A stretch of 64,000 bases of DNA from Apiosordaria backusii (GCA_030549205.1 JAUKTV010000002.1:1612001-1676000), one strand, 5' to 3'. Positions 1-10,619 are shown, counted from the first letter of the stretch. The notes: generated by a model not told the origin, from the sequence alone. Made by a program: numbers and translations.

Positions 1-444
1 CTTTCCCCCGTTCTGGCTTGGCTCCGGGTTTCCAGACTGATGGTCGTCTGCTGTCAACACCCAAAAATATTCCCAACCGGCAAGAATTGTGCGCAACAAT
101 CACTCAAACTCTGTCTGCCTTGAGCAACCAACAGAGTCGACCACACCACCAAAGCCGTTTCATGGAGCAGCCAAAAGGTTAAAGCGCCGCAAGTGGGGAT
201 TGTCAACGGTCGCCCTACCCTTCGAGCCTGGGAATTTCTAAAAAGAGTTGTTCAACTGCTTGTCTATACCATCACCCACCTCGGAATCGATTTCGGCAAC
301 TCCAGTCTTTGTCTGCAAACGTGTCGCTCGAGAGCAAACAACATGACGATGTTACCGTCTATTTTCGGTGGCAACCTGCCAACAACAAGCCAGGCACCTC
401 AAACTAACGGCATTTCACCAACTAGCACCCCTATGTTCGGAAAC
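1..444. other. 5' leader/promoter of the zinc-knuckle gene
   Basis: No separate gene is seen here. The stretch holds the promoter and 5' leader of the zinc-knuckle gene. ATGs at 343, 349 and 433 are in frame with the chosen start at 445, so a slightly longer N-terminus is possible. Confidence 0.5.
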
Positions 445-1297
445 ATGTCTTCGGCTCACAAGCGCGCGTGCTACAAGTGTGGCGAGTTGGGTCACCAGGC
501 AGATGGTTGCCCGGCTCCCGCCCGTCTCTGCTACAACTGTATGAACCTCCCCTCCTTTTTATGATTGGTTCTTGGCAGTCACTAACACCTCACACAGGCA
601 AGCAGCCCAGTAAGCATTTTGTGCCTCCTCAGCCCTTTCTCGACGTATTATTCTGACGCAGGAACCGAACAGACCACGAGTCGAACGAGTGCCCTCTGCC
701 CCGCACGACCAAGTCGAAGCAGTGCTACCACTGCCAGGGAGTTGGCCATGTGCAGGCTGAGTGCCCTACCATGCGCTTGAACGGTGGCCCCGGCGGCCCT
801 CACAACCGCTGCTACACCTGCGGCCAGCCCAACCACATTGCTGTAAGTTGACGGAATGATTGCCACAGAAAAGATGGCGAGCTGACACGAGTGAATATCA
901 GCGCAACTGCCCTACCGCTCAGGGCGGCATGGCTCCTGGACCCATGCCCGGCCGCGGTGGCTTCGGTCATGGTCGCGGTGGCTTCCACCCCGGTGGTGCC
1001 CGTCACGCCACTTGCTACAAGTGCGGCGGCCCCAACCACTATGCTCGCGACTGCCAGGCTCAGGCCATGAAGTGCTACGCCTGCGGCAAGCTTGGCCACA
1101 TCTCCCGCGACTGCACCGCTCCCAACGGCGGACCCCTCAACACTGCTGGCAAGACCTGCTACCAATGCGGTGAGGCCGGCCACATTTCCCGGGACTGCCC
1201 TAAGCGTAACGGCGCCAACGGTGCCGATGCTCCCGAGGTTGATCTTGGAAACCCCCAGGTTGCGCAGGCTCCTGCCCCCGGTGCCCCCCTTGCTTAA
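445..1297 (+). CDS. gis2: Gis2/CNBP-type protein with seven CCHC zinc knuckles
   Basis: Probable cytoplasmic single-stranded nucleic-acid binding protein of the Gis2/Byr3/CNBP family, which binds mRNAs and associates with translating ribosomes and stress granules (family knowledge). Exons by splice signals: 445-538, 598-609, 673-842, 902-1297. The joined protein has seven CX2CX4HX4C knuckles, the number in yeast Gis2. The fourth and fifth are separated by an RGG-like Gly/Arg stretch (GRGGFGHGRGGF), and the tail is Pro/Ala-rich. Exon 2 is only 12 nt. The acceptor at 671-672 is chosen because it rebuilds knuckle two (CYNCKQPNHESNEC); the nearer AG at 660-661 breaks the frame. The start at 445 gives MSSAHKRACYKCG, the usual position just before the first knuckle; in-frame upstream ATGs exist at 343, 349 and 433. 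Confidence 0.9.
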
Positions 1298-2498
1298 GTG
1301 GGCGGCTCGCGCGGGCTAATGCTGGGGATCTGGTCGAGGTTTCGATTGTTACGACTACTGCATGGCGTTTACGCTCCGATGATCTTTACCCCCGCATAGA
1401 TATGAACGACATGGGAAAGGTTACGACATGACTCTGGGTTTTGTTTTCTCTCTCCCTACGGCGTTCACGGTTCTTCTGGCTCTACGGCAATTTTGGGAAC
1501 CCTCTACATCAACACGCATTTTTCTTCTTCTTTCACTGGACAACAACACATCGCCAAAAACGATACAACTTGGAGGGTGAAGGTTGAAAAAAAAGGAGAA
1601 CAAGATCGACGGTGCGGTGTCTATTTTTTGGGGCAAACAAAAAAGGAACTGATTGTCTTCTTCGGCTTTTTGCTACTCGAGAGGCTTGGGAGGATGATTG
1701 TGCACGCTTTTTGCAAGCAGAAGAATAACACATCGCAGCCTCAGCCTTCACTTTTTGTTGTTGTTGCGGTTTGCATTCTTTTTCTCATCAGGGCTTCTCT
1801 CTCGTTCTGATCATCATGTATTTTTTCAACGATCAAGTCCTTTTTCGGTTTCTCATCATACCCCCATTTAACCATCCGTCACTCCTCAACACACTCACAC
1901 ACACTTTACACACACGCTTTGGAAAAACGACAAGATATACACCAATTCAGAGATACCCCCTCTTTTTAAAACCACGCACGTGGTTTTTGTTGAAGGACCT
2001 GCGAGGCGCGATAACGGAAACCGCTTTTTGGGCAAGACAACAGAAAAGAGTTGTTTTTGGTTCAGGGCAAAATAACTCTAGACAGGGCCGGGCGACAGGG
2101 CGAAGACAGGAAGTGGAAAAAAGCAGAGAGGAGGGGCGAATATATGGAGGAGGCAGGCAAAGACAGGGTGGTGCGGTGGTTGATAGGTAGTCTGTGTGTT
2201 CAATAAAGGACCAGTTGTGCGCATTGTGTGTTGTGTGTGTCTTGGGCGTGGTGAAGATAAGGCATGTCTAGGAGTGATGTCAGAAAAAAAGGCAAGGAAC
2301 AATATCGGGCATCTTCAAGGTGTTGTTGCTGACGTTTCTCATCCCAGGTCCCCAATCAAAAAGATGCCAAGCATTCCCCCGCCTTCAACCCCACGTTCAC
2401 TACCACTCCATCATCATCAACGTCACCCACGAAAAAGAATCAGTCACCCAAACAAAAGCAGCAAAAGATGTTTCCTCTCTTCCTCCCCCTGGGAGCTC
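1298..2498. other. 3' UTR and intergenic DNA
   Basis: No convincing gene. Contains the probable 3' UTR of the zinc-knuckle gene, a CA-rich stretch near 1888-1917 and a GT-rich stretch near 2217-2240. Confidence 0.5.
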
Positions 2499-2571
2499 TG
2501 GACGAGTTGGGAATCGAACCCAAGACCTTTCGCATGCAAAGCGAACGCGCTACCAATTGCGCCACACGCCC
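2499..2571 (-). tRNA. tRNA-Ala (anticodon UGC)
   Basis: A 73-nt intron-less cloverleaf reads on the minus strand. It has a 7-bp acceptor stem starting GGGCGTG with the G3-U70 pair that marks alanine tRNAs, a D arm, an anticodon stem TTCGC/GCGAA around the loop TTTGCAT (anticodon TGC), and a T arm with loop TTCGATT. The discriminator base is A. The U6-U67 mismatch is, as I recall, also present in yeast tRNA-Ala. A second tRNA-Ala lies 32 bp away on the same strand. Confidence 0.95.
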
Positions 2572-2603
2572 TGAAAGGGAATTGTTGATGAAGAGAGAAG
2601 AAA

Positions 2604-2694
2604 TGGACGAGCTGGGAATCGAACCCAGGACCTTTCGCATACAGGAAAAGGAGAGTATGCTAAGCGAACGCTCTACCAACTGAGCCACACGCCC
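2604..2694 (-). tRNA. tRNA-Ala (anticodon AGC) with an 18-nt intron
   Basis: A cloverleaf on the minus strand with the same acceptor stem as its neighbour, including G3-U70. The anticodon stem is TTCGC/GCGAA and the anticodon is AGC. An 18-nt intron (2640-2657) sits after position 37, the canonical site for nuclear tRNA introns. Without it the tRNA is 73 nt. AGC is the major alanine decoder after inosine modification; the UGC isoacceptor is next to it. Confidence 0.95.
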
Positions 2695-3159
2695 TATCAC
2701 CTGAATGTTACTTGGGAAAATGGCACTGGCGCTATGACAGATGCTCTTGTTCTGAGATGATTTGTTGCAAGTCAACTAATAGCAGAGCAGATATGGGTGA
2801 AGGTTGCTCCATCTAAAGCAGCAGTTCATGCATTGACAGCACTTGTCATCTTAAACCTGGGAGCAAACACGGCACAGGGCAAAAATACCGGATGGCAGGG
2901 TCCTGTGGCAGTTAAAGTTTGTCCCCCGCACCCACCGTCCAATCCCGTCCACCCCGAGGTGATGTCTCAGTTCTTTTGCATGGTCGTTGGTTACAAAGTT
3001 GGAGATGGAATGGTTGCCCGGGAAAACGGGTGTGGGGTTGTCACACCGACGATCATCACCAGTGGGCATTGGACTTGAGGGGAAAGTATAAACTTGGACA
3101 TATCTCCGCAATTTGCATCTCGACTTCATTCTTGGGGGTCAATCCGGCATCAAAACACA
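2695..3159. other. Intergenic DNA upstream of the GH125 gene
   Basis: Promoter and 5' leader region. A 93-codon ORF at 2797-3078 has no recognisable feature and is not called. Confidence 0.4.
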
Positions 3160-4719
3160 ATGATACGGCTCAGCACCCAACTTTTGGTCGTCTTGGCCCA
3201 TGTGTATACGGCCTCATCTCAATCATGCCCCGATTACTCAACCTACTCCAAAACCCGGCATGAGCCCTTCTCCTCCGGACGCTACGCCCTCTCATCAGCC
3301 CGGCCACCCCCAGAATGCCGAACCTTCAACTCATCCGCCTTGGAGTCTTTATTGCAGTCAGCATCGGACACCATCGCCGACCCAGACCTCCTCCGCCTTT
3401 TCCAAAACACTTACCCAAACACCTTGGACACAGCCATCAAATGGCACGGCTTTGCCGCCAACAACTCCGAAGAGGAGCTCACCTTCATCATAACCGGTGA
3501 CATCAACGCCATGTGGCTCCGCGACAGCGCAAACCAGCTCCAATCCTACCTCCCCCTGCTGGAACCCTCCCCCGATTTCATTTCGTTGGCTTCCCTCTTC
3601 CGCGGCGCCATCAACCTCCAGTCCCGTTATATTTTAACCTCCCCGTTTTGTAACTCCTTCCAACCACCCCCGGAGTCCGGCCTAGGTCCCTCCCCCAACC
3701 CCGCCTCCGACTCTGATATTGTCTTCCCCCCTTATTCCCCTGACCAAGTCTTCGAATGTAAATACGAGCTCGACTCCCTCGCCTCCTTCCTCCAGCTCTC
3801 AACCGAATACCACGAAGCAACCCACGACTCCTCCTTCTTCTCCAAGTTCTCCTGGCTCGAAGCGGTCAAAACCATCCTAGCAACAGCAAAAGCCATGACA
3901 GCCCCCACCTACTCCCCCATCACCAACCGCCCGCTCTCCTCCCCCTACACCTTCACCCGCAAAACCACCCGCTCAACCGAGACCCTCCCCAACGACGGCC
4001 TCGGCCACCCCGTCTCCCCCACCACCGGCCTCATCCGCTCCGCGTTCCGCCCCAGTGATGACAGCACCACCTACCAGTTCCTCATCCCCTCCAACATGCT
4101 CTTCTGCCGGTATTTGGCCTCCGCCTCCCTCATCGCATCGGCCATAAATCAATCCTCCCTCGCCTCGGAAATGATGGACTTTTCCAATTCCCTCCGGCAA
4201 GCCATCCAAACCCACGGTGTTGTCTCCATCCCAAGCGGGGACAATGGCACCACCGAAAAAGTCTACGCCTACGAAATTGACGGTTTTGGGTCGAGCCTGC
4301 TGCAGGATGACGCCAATTTGCCGAGTTTGCTATCCGCTCCGGTGATGGGGTACTTGGGTGCTGCAGATCCAATCTACACTGCCACGCGAAACAGGGTGTT
4401 GAGCACCAAGAACCCGTACTACGCCCACGGAGAGCTACTAAAAGGCGTCGGGTCGGCGCACACCGGGCCGGGAAAAGTCTGGCCTATGAGTCTTATTGTT
4501 CAGATCATGACCAGTGAAGACGATGATGAGATCAGGGGGGCGTTGAAAGAGATATTACAAAGCACGGATGGATTAGGGTTGATACACGAGAGTGTGGACG
4601 GGTGGGACGGAAGCAAATGGACGAGGGAGTGGTTCGGCTGGGTGAATGGGTTGTTTGGGGGGATGGTGTTGGATTTGGGGAGGAGGAAGCCGGAGGTGTT
4701 GAAGGAGAGCTTTCAATAA
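3160..4719 (+). CDS. GH125 exo-alpha-1,6-mannosidase, secreted
   Basis: Intron-less 519-residue protein of glycoside hydrolase family 125 (formerly DUF1237), inverting exo-alpha-1,6-mannosidases that trim mannose from the non-reducing end of mannans and N-glycans. The family signature GDINAMWLRDSANQ is at about residues 112-125, and PVMGYLG and GPGKVWPMSLIVQ lie further on. Residues 1-20 after the chosen ATG form a signal peptide (MIRLSTQLLVVLAHVYTASS), so the enzyme probably acts in the secretory pathway or outside the cell. The ORF is open to an in-frame ATG at 3094, but that start would bury the signal peptide, so 3160 is preferred. Length matches the family. Confidence 0.92.
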   Translation: MIRLSTQLLVVLAHVYTASSQSCPDYSTYSKTRHEPFSSGRYALSSARPPPECRTFNSSALESLLQSASDTIADPDLLRLFQNTYPNTLDTAIKWHGFAANNSEEELTFIITGDINAMWLRDSANQLQSYLPLLEPSPDFISLASLFRGAINLQSRYILTSPFCNSFQPPPESGLGPSPNPASDSDIVFPPYSPDQVFECKYELDSLASFLQLSTEYHEATHDSSFFSKFSWLEAVKTILATAKAMTAPTYSPITNRPLSSPYTFTRKTTRSTETLPNDGLGHPVSPTTGLIRSAFRPSDDSTTYQFLIPSNMLFCRYLASASLIASAINQSSLASEMMDFSNSLRQAIQTHGVVSIPSGDNGTTEKVYAYEIDGFGSSLLQDDANLPSLLSAPVMGYLGAADPIYTATRNRVLSTKNPYYAHGELLKGVGSAHTGPGKVWPMSLIVQIMTSEDDDEIRGALKEILQSTDGLGLIHESVDGWDGSKWTREWFGWVNGLFGGMVLDLGRRKPEVLKESFQ

Positions 4720-5354
4720 GTCTTGCGAAAACAACCAGATTCAGAGCAAGTCGGATCGTAAAAAGACGGTAATGTCAAGTATACATGAAAATCATAAAAA
4801 GATCAAATCTATGCGGAATGAGATGGAAGACATATATAGGAGTTTTCACAGTACCTCGTAAAGCTGGGACGAAGCTTGGGCAAACCTTTAAATACCTACG
4901 TAAACAGAGCAAGCAAAGAAAACAACGAACTTGGTCATGAAACCGAATTATGGAAGAAATTGTCACTAAGCGCAGGATAAGATATATAGTGTGTATGATC
5001 TATAATTCTAGCTTCTGTATGTTGTTTGTCTATGTCTGCCGTCTGACTGACTGACTGGCTCGAAAATGATTCCCTCAAATATTTCCCCCATCCAGATCCA
5101 TGTGACCCCCAATGCCATAAAAAAGCGACAGAACGTTGCAAATAAAACAACAGAAAAACTCACAACCGAAATCAAAATACAAAAGTATGTCCATAGAAGC
5201 GGGAAGGAAGTCGAAAAGAAGTTAAAAAGCCAAAGAATGGATAACACAGTGGTATCAAAACGCGTGTTGCTCGTCGCCCGTTTACTTTCCCCTTCCGAAA
5301 ATTCCCAAGTGCCCAAAGATGTTCAACTCCTCCCAAACAAAACAAAAGCCTTCG
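4720..5354. other. Intergenic DNA between convergent genes
   Basis: AT-richer 3' region shared by the convergent GH125 and HAD genes. I see no gene. Confidence 0.5.
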
Positions 5355-6812
5355 TTAAACCACCTGCTGCTCCACCGCCTTAGCAAAAGGATCAACCTTC
5401 AAATCAAAATTCGGCGTCCTCCCCTCGCTAATCGCCTTCAGCGCGGCATCATCCAGCGGCAACTTCCTCCCCCCGTCCTTCCTGCTCCCCAGCTTGGCCA
5501 TCTCCCTCCTGATCCCGTGATTCACCGCGTCAAGCACAGTGTCAACCAGCTTCCTCGGCTTGTGCTTCGGCTCCGTACCCGCCTGGTACACCCCCGTCTT
5601 GACCAAAATGCTGTACCACTCGTTCCTGCTCTTCTCGTTCATCGCATTCGTCCCCTTGATGTCGCTCTCGGGCGTGTCGCCCACAAAGTACACCGTCTCA
5701 GGCGGCTCCGACTCGGCAAGCCCGTGCTGCGTGGCCCTCCACTGCTGCAGCAGCCGAGTCGCAAACTCAAAAGTGGACACCTGCGGCTTCCCAAACGCGT
5801 GCGTCTTGAGCTTTCTTCCTCCTGAAACGTCCTCAAAGACGGTCTCGACAATCTTTCTCAGGGCGCCCATCCCCAGCCGGACGTGCTCGTGAGCCGCCGA
5901 CCAGAGGACGTCATTGTGACTAAAGTAAATCGGGGGGCCCTCGTCAAAGTTTTCCGAGCGCGTCTCCAATCGACCGCCCTTGGACTGGGCGATGTCAAGC
6001 ATGATTTGCAAGTCCGACGCCCAGTCTCGGCTGTCGGCAAACACAAACACCGCCTCGACGACGATGTCGCTCATCTTCCCGCCGCGAGCCAGCAAATCGC
6101 GAGAGTTTTTGATTTCCGACTCGGTCAGGGCGCGGAAGGGGGCTGTGGCGGCGTTGGCTTTGATGATATCACCTGGGGTGATCACATCTCTGAAACCGTA
6201 TGACTCTGCAACCTCGCGGCACTTTTCCCCTTCCCCACCGATGACGAGGACGGTGCCGTACTTGTTGGCAAACTCCCGCATGGGGGTGTGACCGCAGATG
6301 AACTGCCCCGGCGAGACGTCAATCTCGAGCTGGCGGGAAAGGTCGCGGCAGCGTTCCGTCTCGAACTTGCCGCCGCCGTTGGTGAGAAAGATGTAAGGGA
6401 CCTTGATACCAAATGGGTTCTCGCCGTTGAGGACCTTCATGGCTTCGATGGCCTCGGGGATGGGCTTGCCGCCGCGGACGAGGACGCCGTCAATGTCAAA
6501 GGCAAAGGCAAAGTTGTCCGCGACGTCTTGGTCAAGAGGCGGCGTGACTGGCGCGGTGATGGGCGAGTGAAGCGGGGACGCCGCCTCACTGGTGGTGCCG
6601 CTCTCGACTGGCGAGTAAGGGGAGGCGTCCGAGTCATCGTCTCCCGACGAGTTGGAAAACGGGGAAAGAGTGTCGTCGTCGTCGGTGTCGGGCTCCTCGA
6701 CACCGAGCTCGCTGAGCTTGGTGCGGGCAACCTCAAAGGCTGAGGCAAAGCTGCTGCTGGACAGTTGGCGAGGGCACATGGATGGCCTCTGCGGGGTGAG
6801 GGAGGTCGACAT
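5355..6812 (-). CDS. HAD-superfamily class IIA hydrolase (CECR5/HDHD5-like, TIGR01456)
   Basis: Intron-less 485-residue protein. After about 100 low-complexity Ser/Asp/Pro-rich residues it has a HAD class IIA phosphatase fold: motif I DIDGV at about residues 106-110 (nucleophile Asp and general acid Asp), the FLTNGGG motif II region, and motif IV GDTPESDIKGTN near the C-terminus. The cap-region pattern matches the CECR5 group, which includes yeast YKR070W and human HDHD5, often mitochondrial and of unknown substrate. The N-terminus (PRQLSSSSFASAF) could be a mitochondrial targeting sequence, but it is rich in acidic residues afterwards. The substrate cannot be inferred from sequence. Confidence 0.88.
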   Translation of the reverse strand: MSTSLTPQRPSMCPRQLSSSSFASAFEVARTKLSELGVEEPDTDDDDTLSPFSNSSGDDDSDASPYSPVESGTTSEAASPLHSPITAPVTPPLDQDVADNFAFAFDIDGVLVRGGKPIPEAIEAMKVLNGENPFGIKVPYIFLTNGGGKFETERCRDLSRQLEIDVSPGQFICGHTPMREFANKYGTVLVIGGEGEKCREVAESYGFRDVITPGDIIKANAATAPFRALTESEIKNSRDLLARGGKMSDIVVEAVFVFADSRDWASDLQIMLDIAQSKGGRLETRSENFDEGPPIYFSHNDVLWSAAHEHVRLGMGALRKIVETVFEDVSGGRKLKTHAFGKPQVSTFEFATRLLQQWRATQHGLAESEPPETVYFVGDTPESDIKGTNAMNEKSRNEWYSILVKTGVYQAGTEPKHKPRKLVDTVLDAVNHGIRREMAKLGSRKDGGRKLPLDDAALKAISEGRTPNFDLKVDPFAKAVEQQVV

Positions 6813-8627
6813 GGTGGAATAAAAGAGTGACTACCAGTCGTGTATCGAGCAGTGATAATAAGGATCGAACAGGTGAACTATGAGCACACCTGGTGGTTGA
6901 GACATTCAAACGGTCGCAAGTGTAAACTCAAAAAGTTAGAGGCACCAAGAGGCAGTGGGCGTCCCTATATATATTCGAAAAGCCATCGATGAGAGGCGGT
7001 CTCCAGACAGTCTTCGAAAGCGTGGCTGCCTCTGAAGTGGAACGCAGCCACACAGCGCCAGCAATCACAGAACGTTGAGACGGCGTCAAAACAGGGTCTC
7101 AGGGTCCATGTGGGTATGGTGGATATCGGGAGGCGTGGTGTGGAAGCAACAAGGTTCCCTAGGGAACCAGTTTTCCGCCAGTCTCTCCCTCGCCTCCTCC
7201 AGTGGGAGCGTTTGACGTTGGCTTGTCATACGCAGTAATGCGGTGAGATCCATCTCATCTTTTCCACTGCCTCATCTCCACTGTCTCCCCCTCCAACCCC
7301 TCTCCAGGCAAAGCCCAAACGTGCCGCAGTAAGGGTCCTAAGGGTCCAGCACCGCTTATCGGATTGGCAACAACACGGCTGCTTAGATAATGGCTTGTGG
7401 CTTTGGCTGACTCGGTTTGAACCGGAAATGGCACAATTGGGACCATGAGGAAAACCGGGTCTTGCAAAAACTTTGATGCCACCAGGGCGAGAGCAGATTA
7501 TCGAGTGAAGATCAGGGTTTGTGGGACGAATCGGGTGCTAGAACGTGTTGGGTGAGTCTGCAGTTACTCGATGGCCTTTCCGAATGGGAAGTGCTCGGCG
7601 CCGCACACCTGGTCAGTTCTGTAAGATTCCCGCAGCAGTGAGATCCGATGGCCGTTGCGCCGCCCGCGGTGAGGCCGTGGAAGATACGGAGGACGAGCGG
7701 ATGTCGGCAGACGTCTGACTGCCAAGTCGCCGCCCGGATGCAGTGCCGATCACCATGACGTCAAGGCGGATCCCCCTGATACTGTAGGGTTTTTTGTCCT
7801 TCGGGCAGGGTAAAAACGCCCGATAATTAACAGGAGGCCGGCCAACAAGCAGGGTAGGCTTGTTGATCCTCCGGCCGTGCTCTGCTTCTTATCACGAACG
7901 AAGCTCCTTGATTGGATGTGTTCCATTGGGACTGTTGAGCCGCTTCCGTGCCGGTGAACAACAAGTGACGGTGTGGTCAACACTGTGAGTTCTTTTGGGG
8001 TGCTGCCCGGCATGTGAAACCGGGCAGCGGCTTTGAGCAGGCTGTCACAGTTTACCCTTTGTTGACAGACAGAAAAATATTCGCAAAATCTCCTGTCGAT
8101 CAATGTACGTCGGGCTGGATGAGGCGAGATCAGTGAGAAATGTCCCTGAAACTACCTCAACACCATGCTCTCCGTTCTCATCATCATGAGTTTAACCCGG
8201 TTATGTCTGTTCTGTTTCCCGGTTGCCGCGGCCCCCATCCGAATGCTGTTGTAGTTTTCTAGCCTGTTTCTGAGGTTGATCGAGGGGTCGTAGTTGCAGA
8301 CTTGGCTGATTCCAACGCCATGGCGCCATGGGTCCTTAGAGGAGCCGTGAGTCGACTCAGGCCACCCCCGCCGTTAGGCATCCAGCCCGTATCTCTTGGG
8401 CTGAAAGAAGTGTGACTTGTGGATCTTTGTCGAGAAAACACTCATCCGGCCGTGCCAGTGCCATCCAGCTGGTGAAGGCTGATATTCAGAGGCTATCACA
8501 CGTGTGCCAACCTCGAGATGTCATATTCGGCGTGAAGTCGACATCGATCGCATAAAGACGCTGTGGACTCCGTGGAACCCGATCACCATCAACTCCCCCT
8601 TCCCCCGCTCCGTACCCCGTACCGTAT
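6813..8627. other. Gene-free stretch of 1.8 kb
   Basis: Promoter of the HAD gene plus about 1.5 kb in which I recognise no gene. ORFs at 7255-7482 and 7750-8103 on the minus strand are short and show no domain or splice-consistent extension. Confidence 0.4.
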
Positions 8628-9597
8628 TTACGGAGCCTCTGTGCCAAAGGAAAATCCTCCCCATGGGGAATTCCCAACCCAACCCATCTGTTCAACCGCT
8701 TGTTGCCGTTTCTCCCGATCTCTCACTGCCTGTTCCACAGTCAACTCCCCAAACCCAGGCACGTCCGCCCTCTCCACCCTCAGCCACCCCCTCCGCCCGG
8801 CCGTCACGGCGACCTGGGCGGAAACCGCCTTTGGCAGGCCTCCGATGGGGTTGAACCCACCTCCGATGACCACGGTGCCCCACCACTCCCGTCCCCGGCT
8901 CCGGTGGGCTCCGTAGAGCAAGTACTCCTCCATAGTTGTAAGACAAGCCGAGACGAATCGAGCAGGTGGTTGCTGCTCCCAGTTTCCCTTCTTTGGTTGT
9001 AATATGTGAACATGCTCCAAATCTGCCTTGTTCACCCTCGCTTTTTTGGTCACTTTTCCCTCATTGTCCGGTAATGTTGATGATGCCGATCCCGCAAGAG
9101 GAGCAGCCAGCACCCTCAAAGGATCAAACCTCCCCTCAAAGTCAATCACCACCACAGCTTTCCCCCACGGCTTCGCAATAAGCGTCGCAATCAAAACATA
9201 AACCAGCTCGTAATACCGTCCAGAAATCGCCAGTGGCGCTGACCCCGTCGCCCGAAAGTTGCGCTGCACGAGGTCGTTGAGCGCCTCAATCGGGAACGTC
9301 CTTGGCCCGTAATGCGTCAATCCCATCTTCACCTTCCCCTCCTCCTCCCTCTTGACAATAATGCCAGCATCATCGTTAATGTTGTTGTCGTTGTTGCCCG
9401 CAGCAGTGGTGTTGCCAAAGCCCGTGCGAAAAGCGGCAAGAACCTGAATATCCATCCCATCCATCCATCAGCCATTTTCCACACTTCCCCATCAACCCCC
9501 ATCATCACCACACATCAAAAAAACTCACCTCATCCAACGCCACCTCCTCAATTTCCCCCAGCAACTTCCTCCCCGCCGCCTCATTCGCATTCATCAT
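8628..9597 (-). CDS. Rad51-paralog, XRCC2-like
   Basis: Two exons on the minus strand, 9597-9529 and 9443-8628, joined in phase 0 over an 85-nt intron; 294 residues. The N-terminus (LLGEIEEVALDEVL) and the core (a hydrophobic helix, then AVVVIDFEGRFDPLRVL) resemble the region in XRCC2 where the Walker A helix is followed by a beta-strand carrying FIDTDYHFDMLRL. The distal part (SRGREWWGTVVIGG, RRGWLRVERADVPGF) fits what I recall of fungal XRCC2-like proteins. XRCC2 acts with other Rad51 paralogs in homologous recombination. A Walker A motif GxxxxGK[ST] is absent where expected: APLAISGRYYELV stands in its place, so ATP binding is doubtful. The family call is from memory of sequence pattern only. 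The gene diverges from som1. Confidence 0.55.
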
Positions 9598-9657
9598 CTT
9601 TGTTGTGTCGTGTTTTTGAGAAAGTTCAAGTAGTAACAAGCTCAAGAAAAAGAGAGG
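9598..9657. promoter_or_regulatory. 60-bp divergent inter-start region (XRCC2-like / som1)
   Basis: Only 60 bp separate the minus-strand start codon (9597) and the plus-strand start codon (9658). Any promoter elements and both 5' leaders must overlap here or lie inside the opposing gene. Confidence 0.6.
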
Positions 9658-10125
9658 ATGGCCCCGCACGTCCAAACCTTCCCCTCCAGCCAGCTCCCCT
9701 CCCACATCCACCACCTCCCCGGCGGCGGCCACCGCGCCCGCAAAACCCCCGACGGCAAGCGAACCGATCTCAACAACTGCGAGCTCTTTTCCTTCGTGCA
9801 GTACGACTGCCACATAGCGCGGCCAAACGAGGAGAACTGCCCCGTGATATGCGCCCCGGTCAAGAGGTTTTTCAGGCAGTAAGTTCACTTTCACCGCTTG
9901 GGCACAGTCAGGGGTTGCAAGATGAATTGAGTTGTGGAGTGAAATTAAAATGGTGGTGGTGACTGTTTTTTTAGATGTCCAACCAAAAACGGCGGCACCT
10001 TCACAGCTGAGACGACAAGCTGGGAATACTTGAATGCTCTCAGCAAGGCGACCGAGACTACAACAGGAGGAGGAGGAGGAGGAGAGGCATCACTGGGGGA
10101 TGGTGGTGCACGGACGGGAAAGTGA
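9658..10125 (+). CDS. som1: Mitochondrial inner-membrane protease subunit Som1
   Basis: Exons 9658-9878 and 9975-10125, 123 residues. Features typical of the fungal Som1 family: FPSSQLPSHI near the N-terminus, a CELFSFVQYDC core with conserved cysteines, a further Cys cluster (CPVICAPVKRFFRQC), and a TTSWEYL stretch. In yeast, Som1 is part of the inner membrane peptidase complex (Imp1/Imp2) that matures intermembrane-space proteins. Length and Cys pattern fit. The C-terminus has a six-Gly run from a GGA repeat. The 96-nt intron has a normal GTAAGT donor and TTTTTTTAG acceptor. Start chosen at the only ATG before the conserved region. Confidence 0.82.
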
Positions 10126-10619
10126 TGATCTGAGATTGAGCAAAGGAAATTCACAGATTCTTTATTAGACTGTATGTACACTAAGGCCATTGAGAAGCCG
10201 AAAACAACCGTGTAAAACTGTTCATGCATCCTGACCCAGGGCACATTGAAGCAAACAGAGCTCAACTCATCAAAATCGCGGGGTTGATCCCAGTCCAAAA
10301 CCAAGCTCAGGAGCCAAGCTCTGGAAGCACATGCATCACCGAGCACCTCGAGCTCTTCTCCCTAAACCACAAATCTTGTCACCAGCCACAGCATACACCA
10401 CTCAACTCAATACACTCCAAGCAACAGCAAACATCAATATCTCAGCCCATAAAACTGAACTGTGCCGTCCTCATTGCTCCTGTCTATACGGATATGATAC
10501 ACTTCCAAGCCCCCTTCCCCAATGCTTGCCAACAGCATAGCGCCCAGCATAGCAATATTTCCTCCCCTCTCATGTCTAACCACCCCCCCCTTGAAAAACT
10601 CAAGTGATATCATCCCTTA
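10126..10619. other. Intergenic DNA between som1 and cox9
   Basis: Convergent 3' regions. ORFs here (for example 10224-10607) show no recognisable domain. Confidence 0.4.

Noticed and set aside
2499..2571. U6-U67 mismatch in the tRNA-Ala acceptor stem as a sign of decay
   Set aside because: The same mismatch is present in the second tRNA-Ala here and, as I recall, in yeast tRNA-Ala, so it is a normal feature.
2797..3078. 93-codon ORF before the GH125 gene
   Set aside because: Its TALVILNLGANTAQG start looks weakly like a signal peptide, but no domain follows and it overlaps the GH125 promoter.
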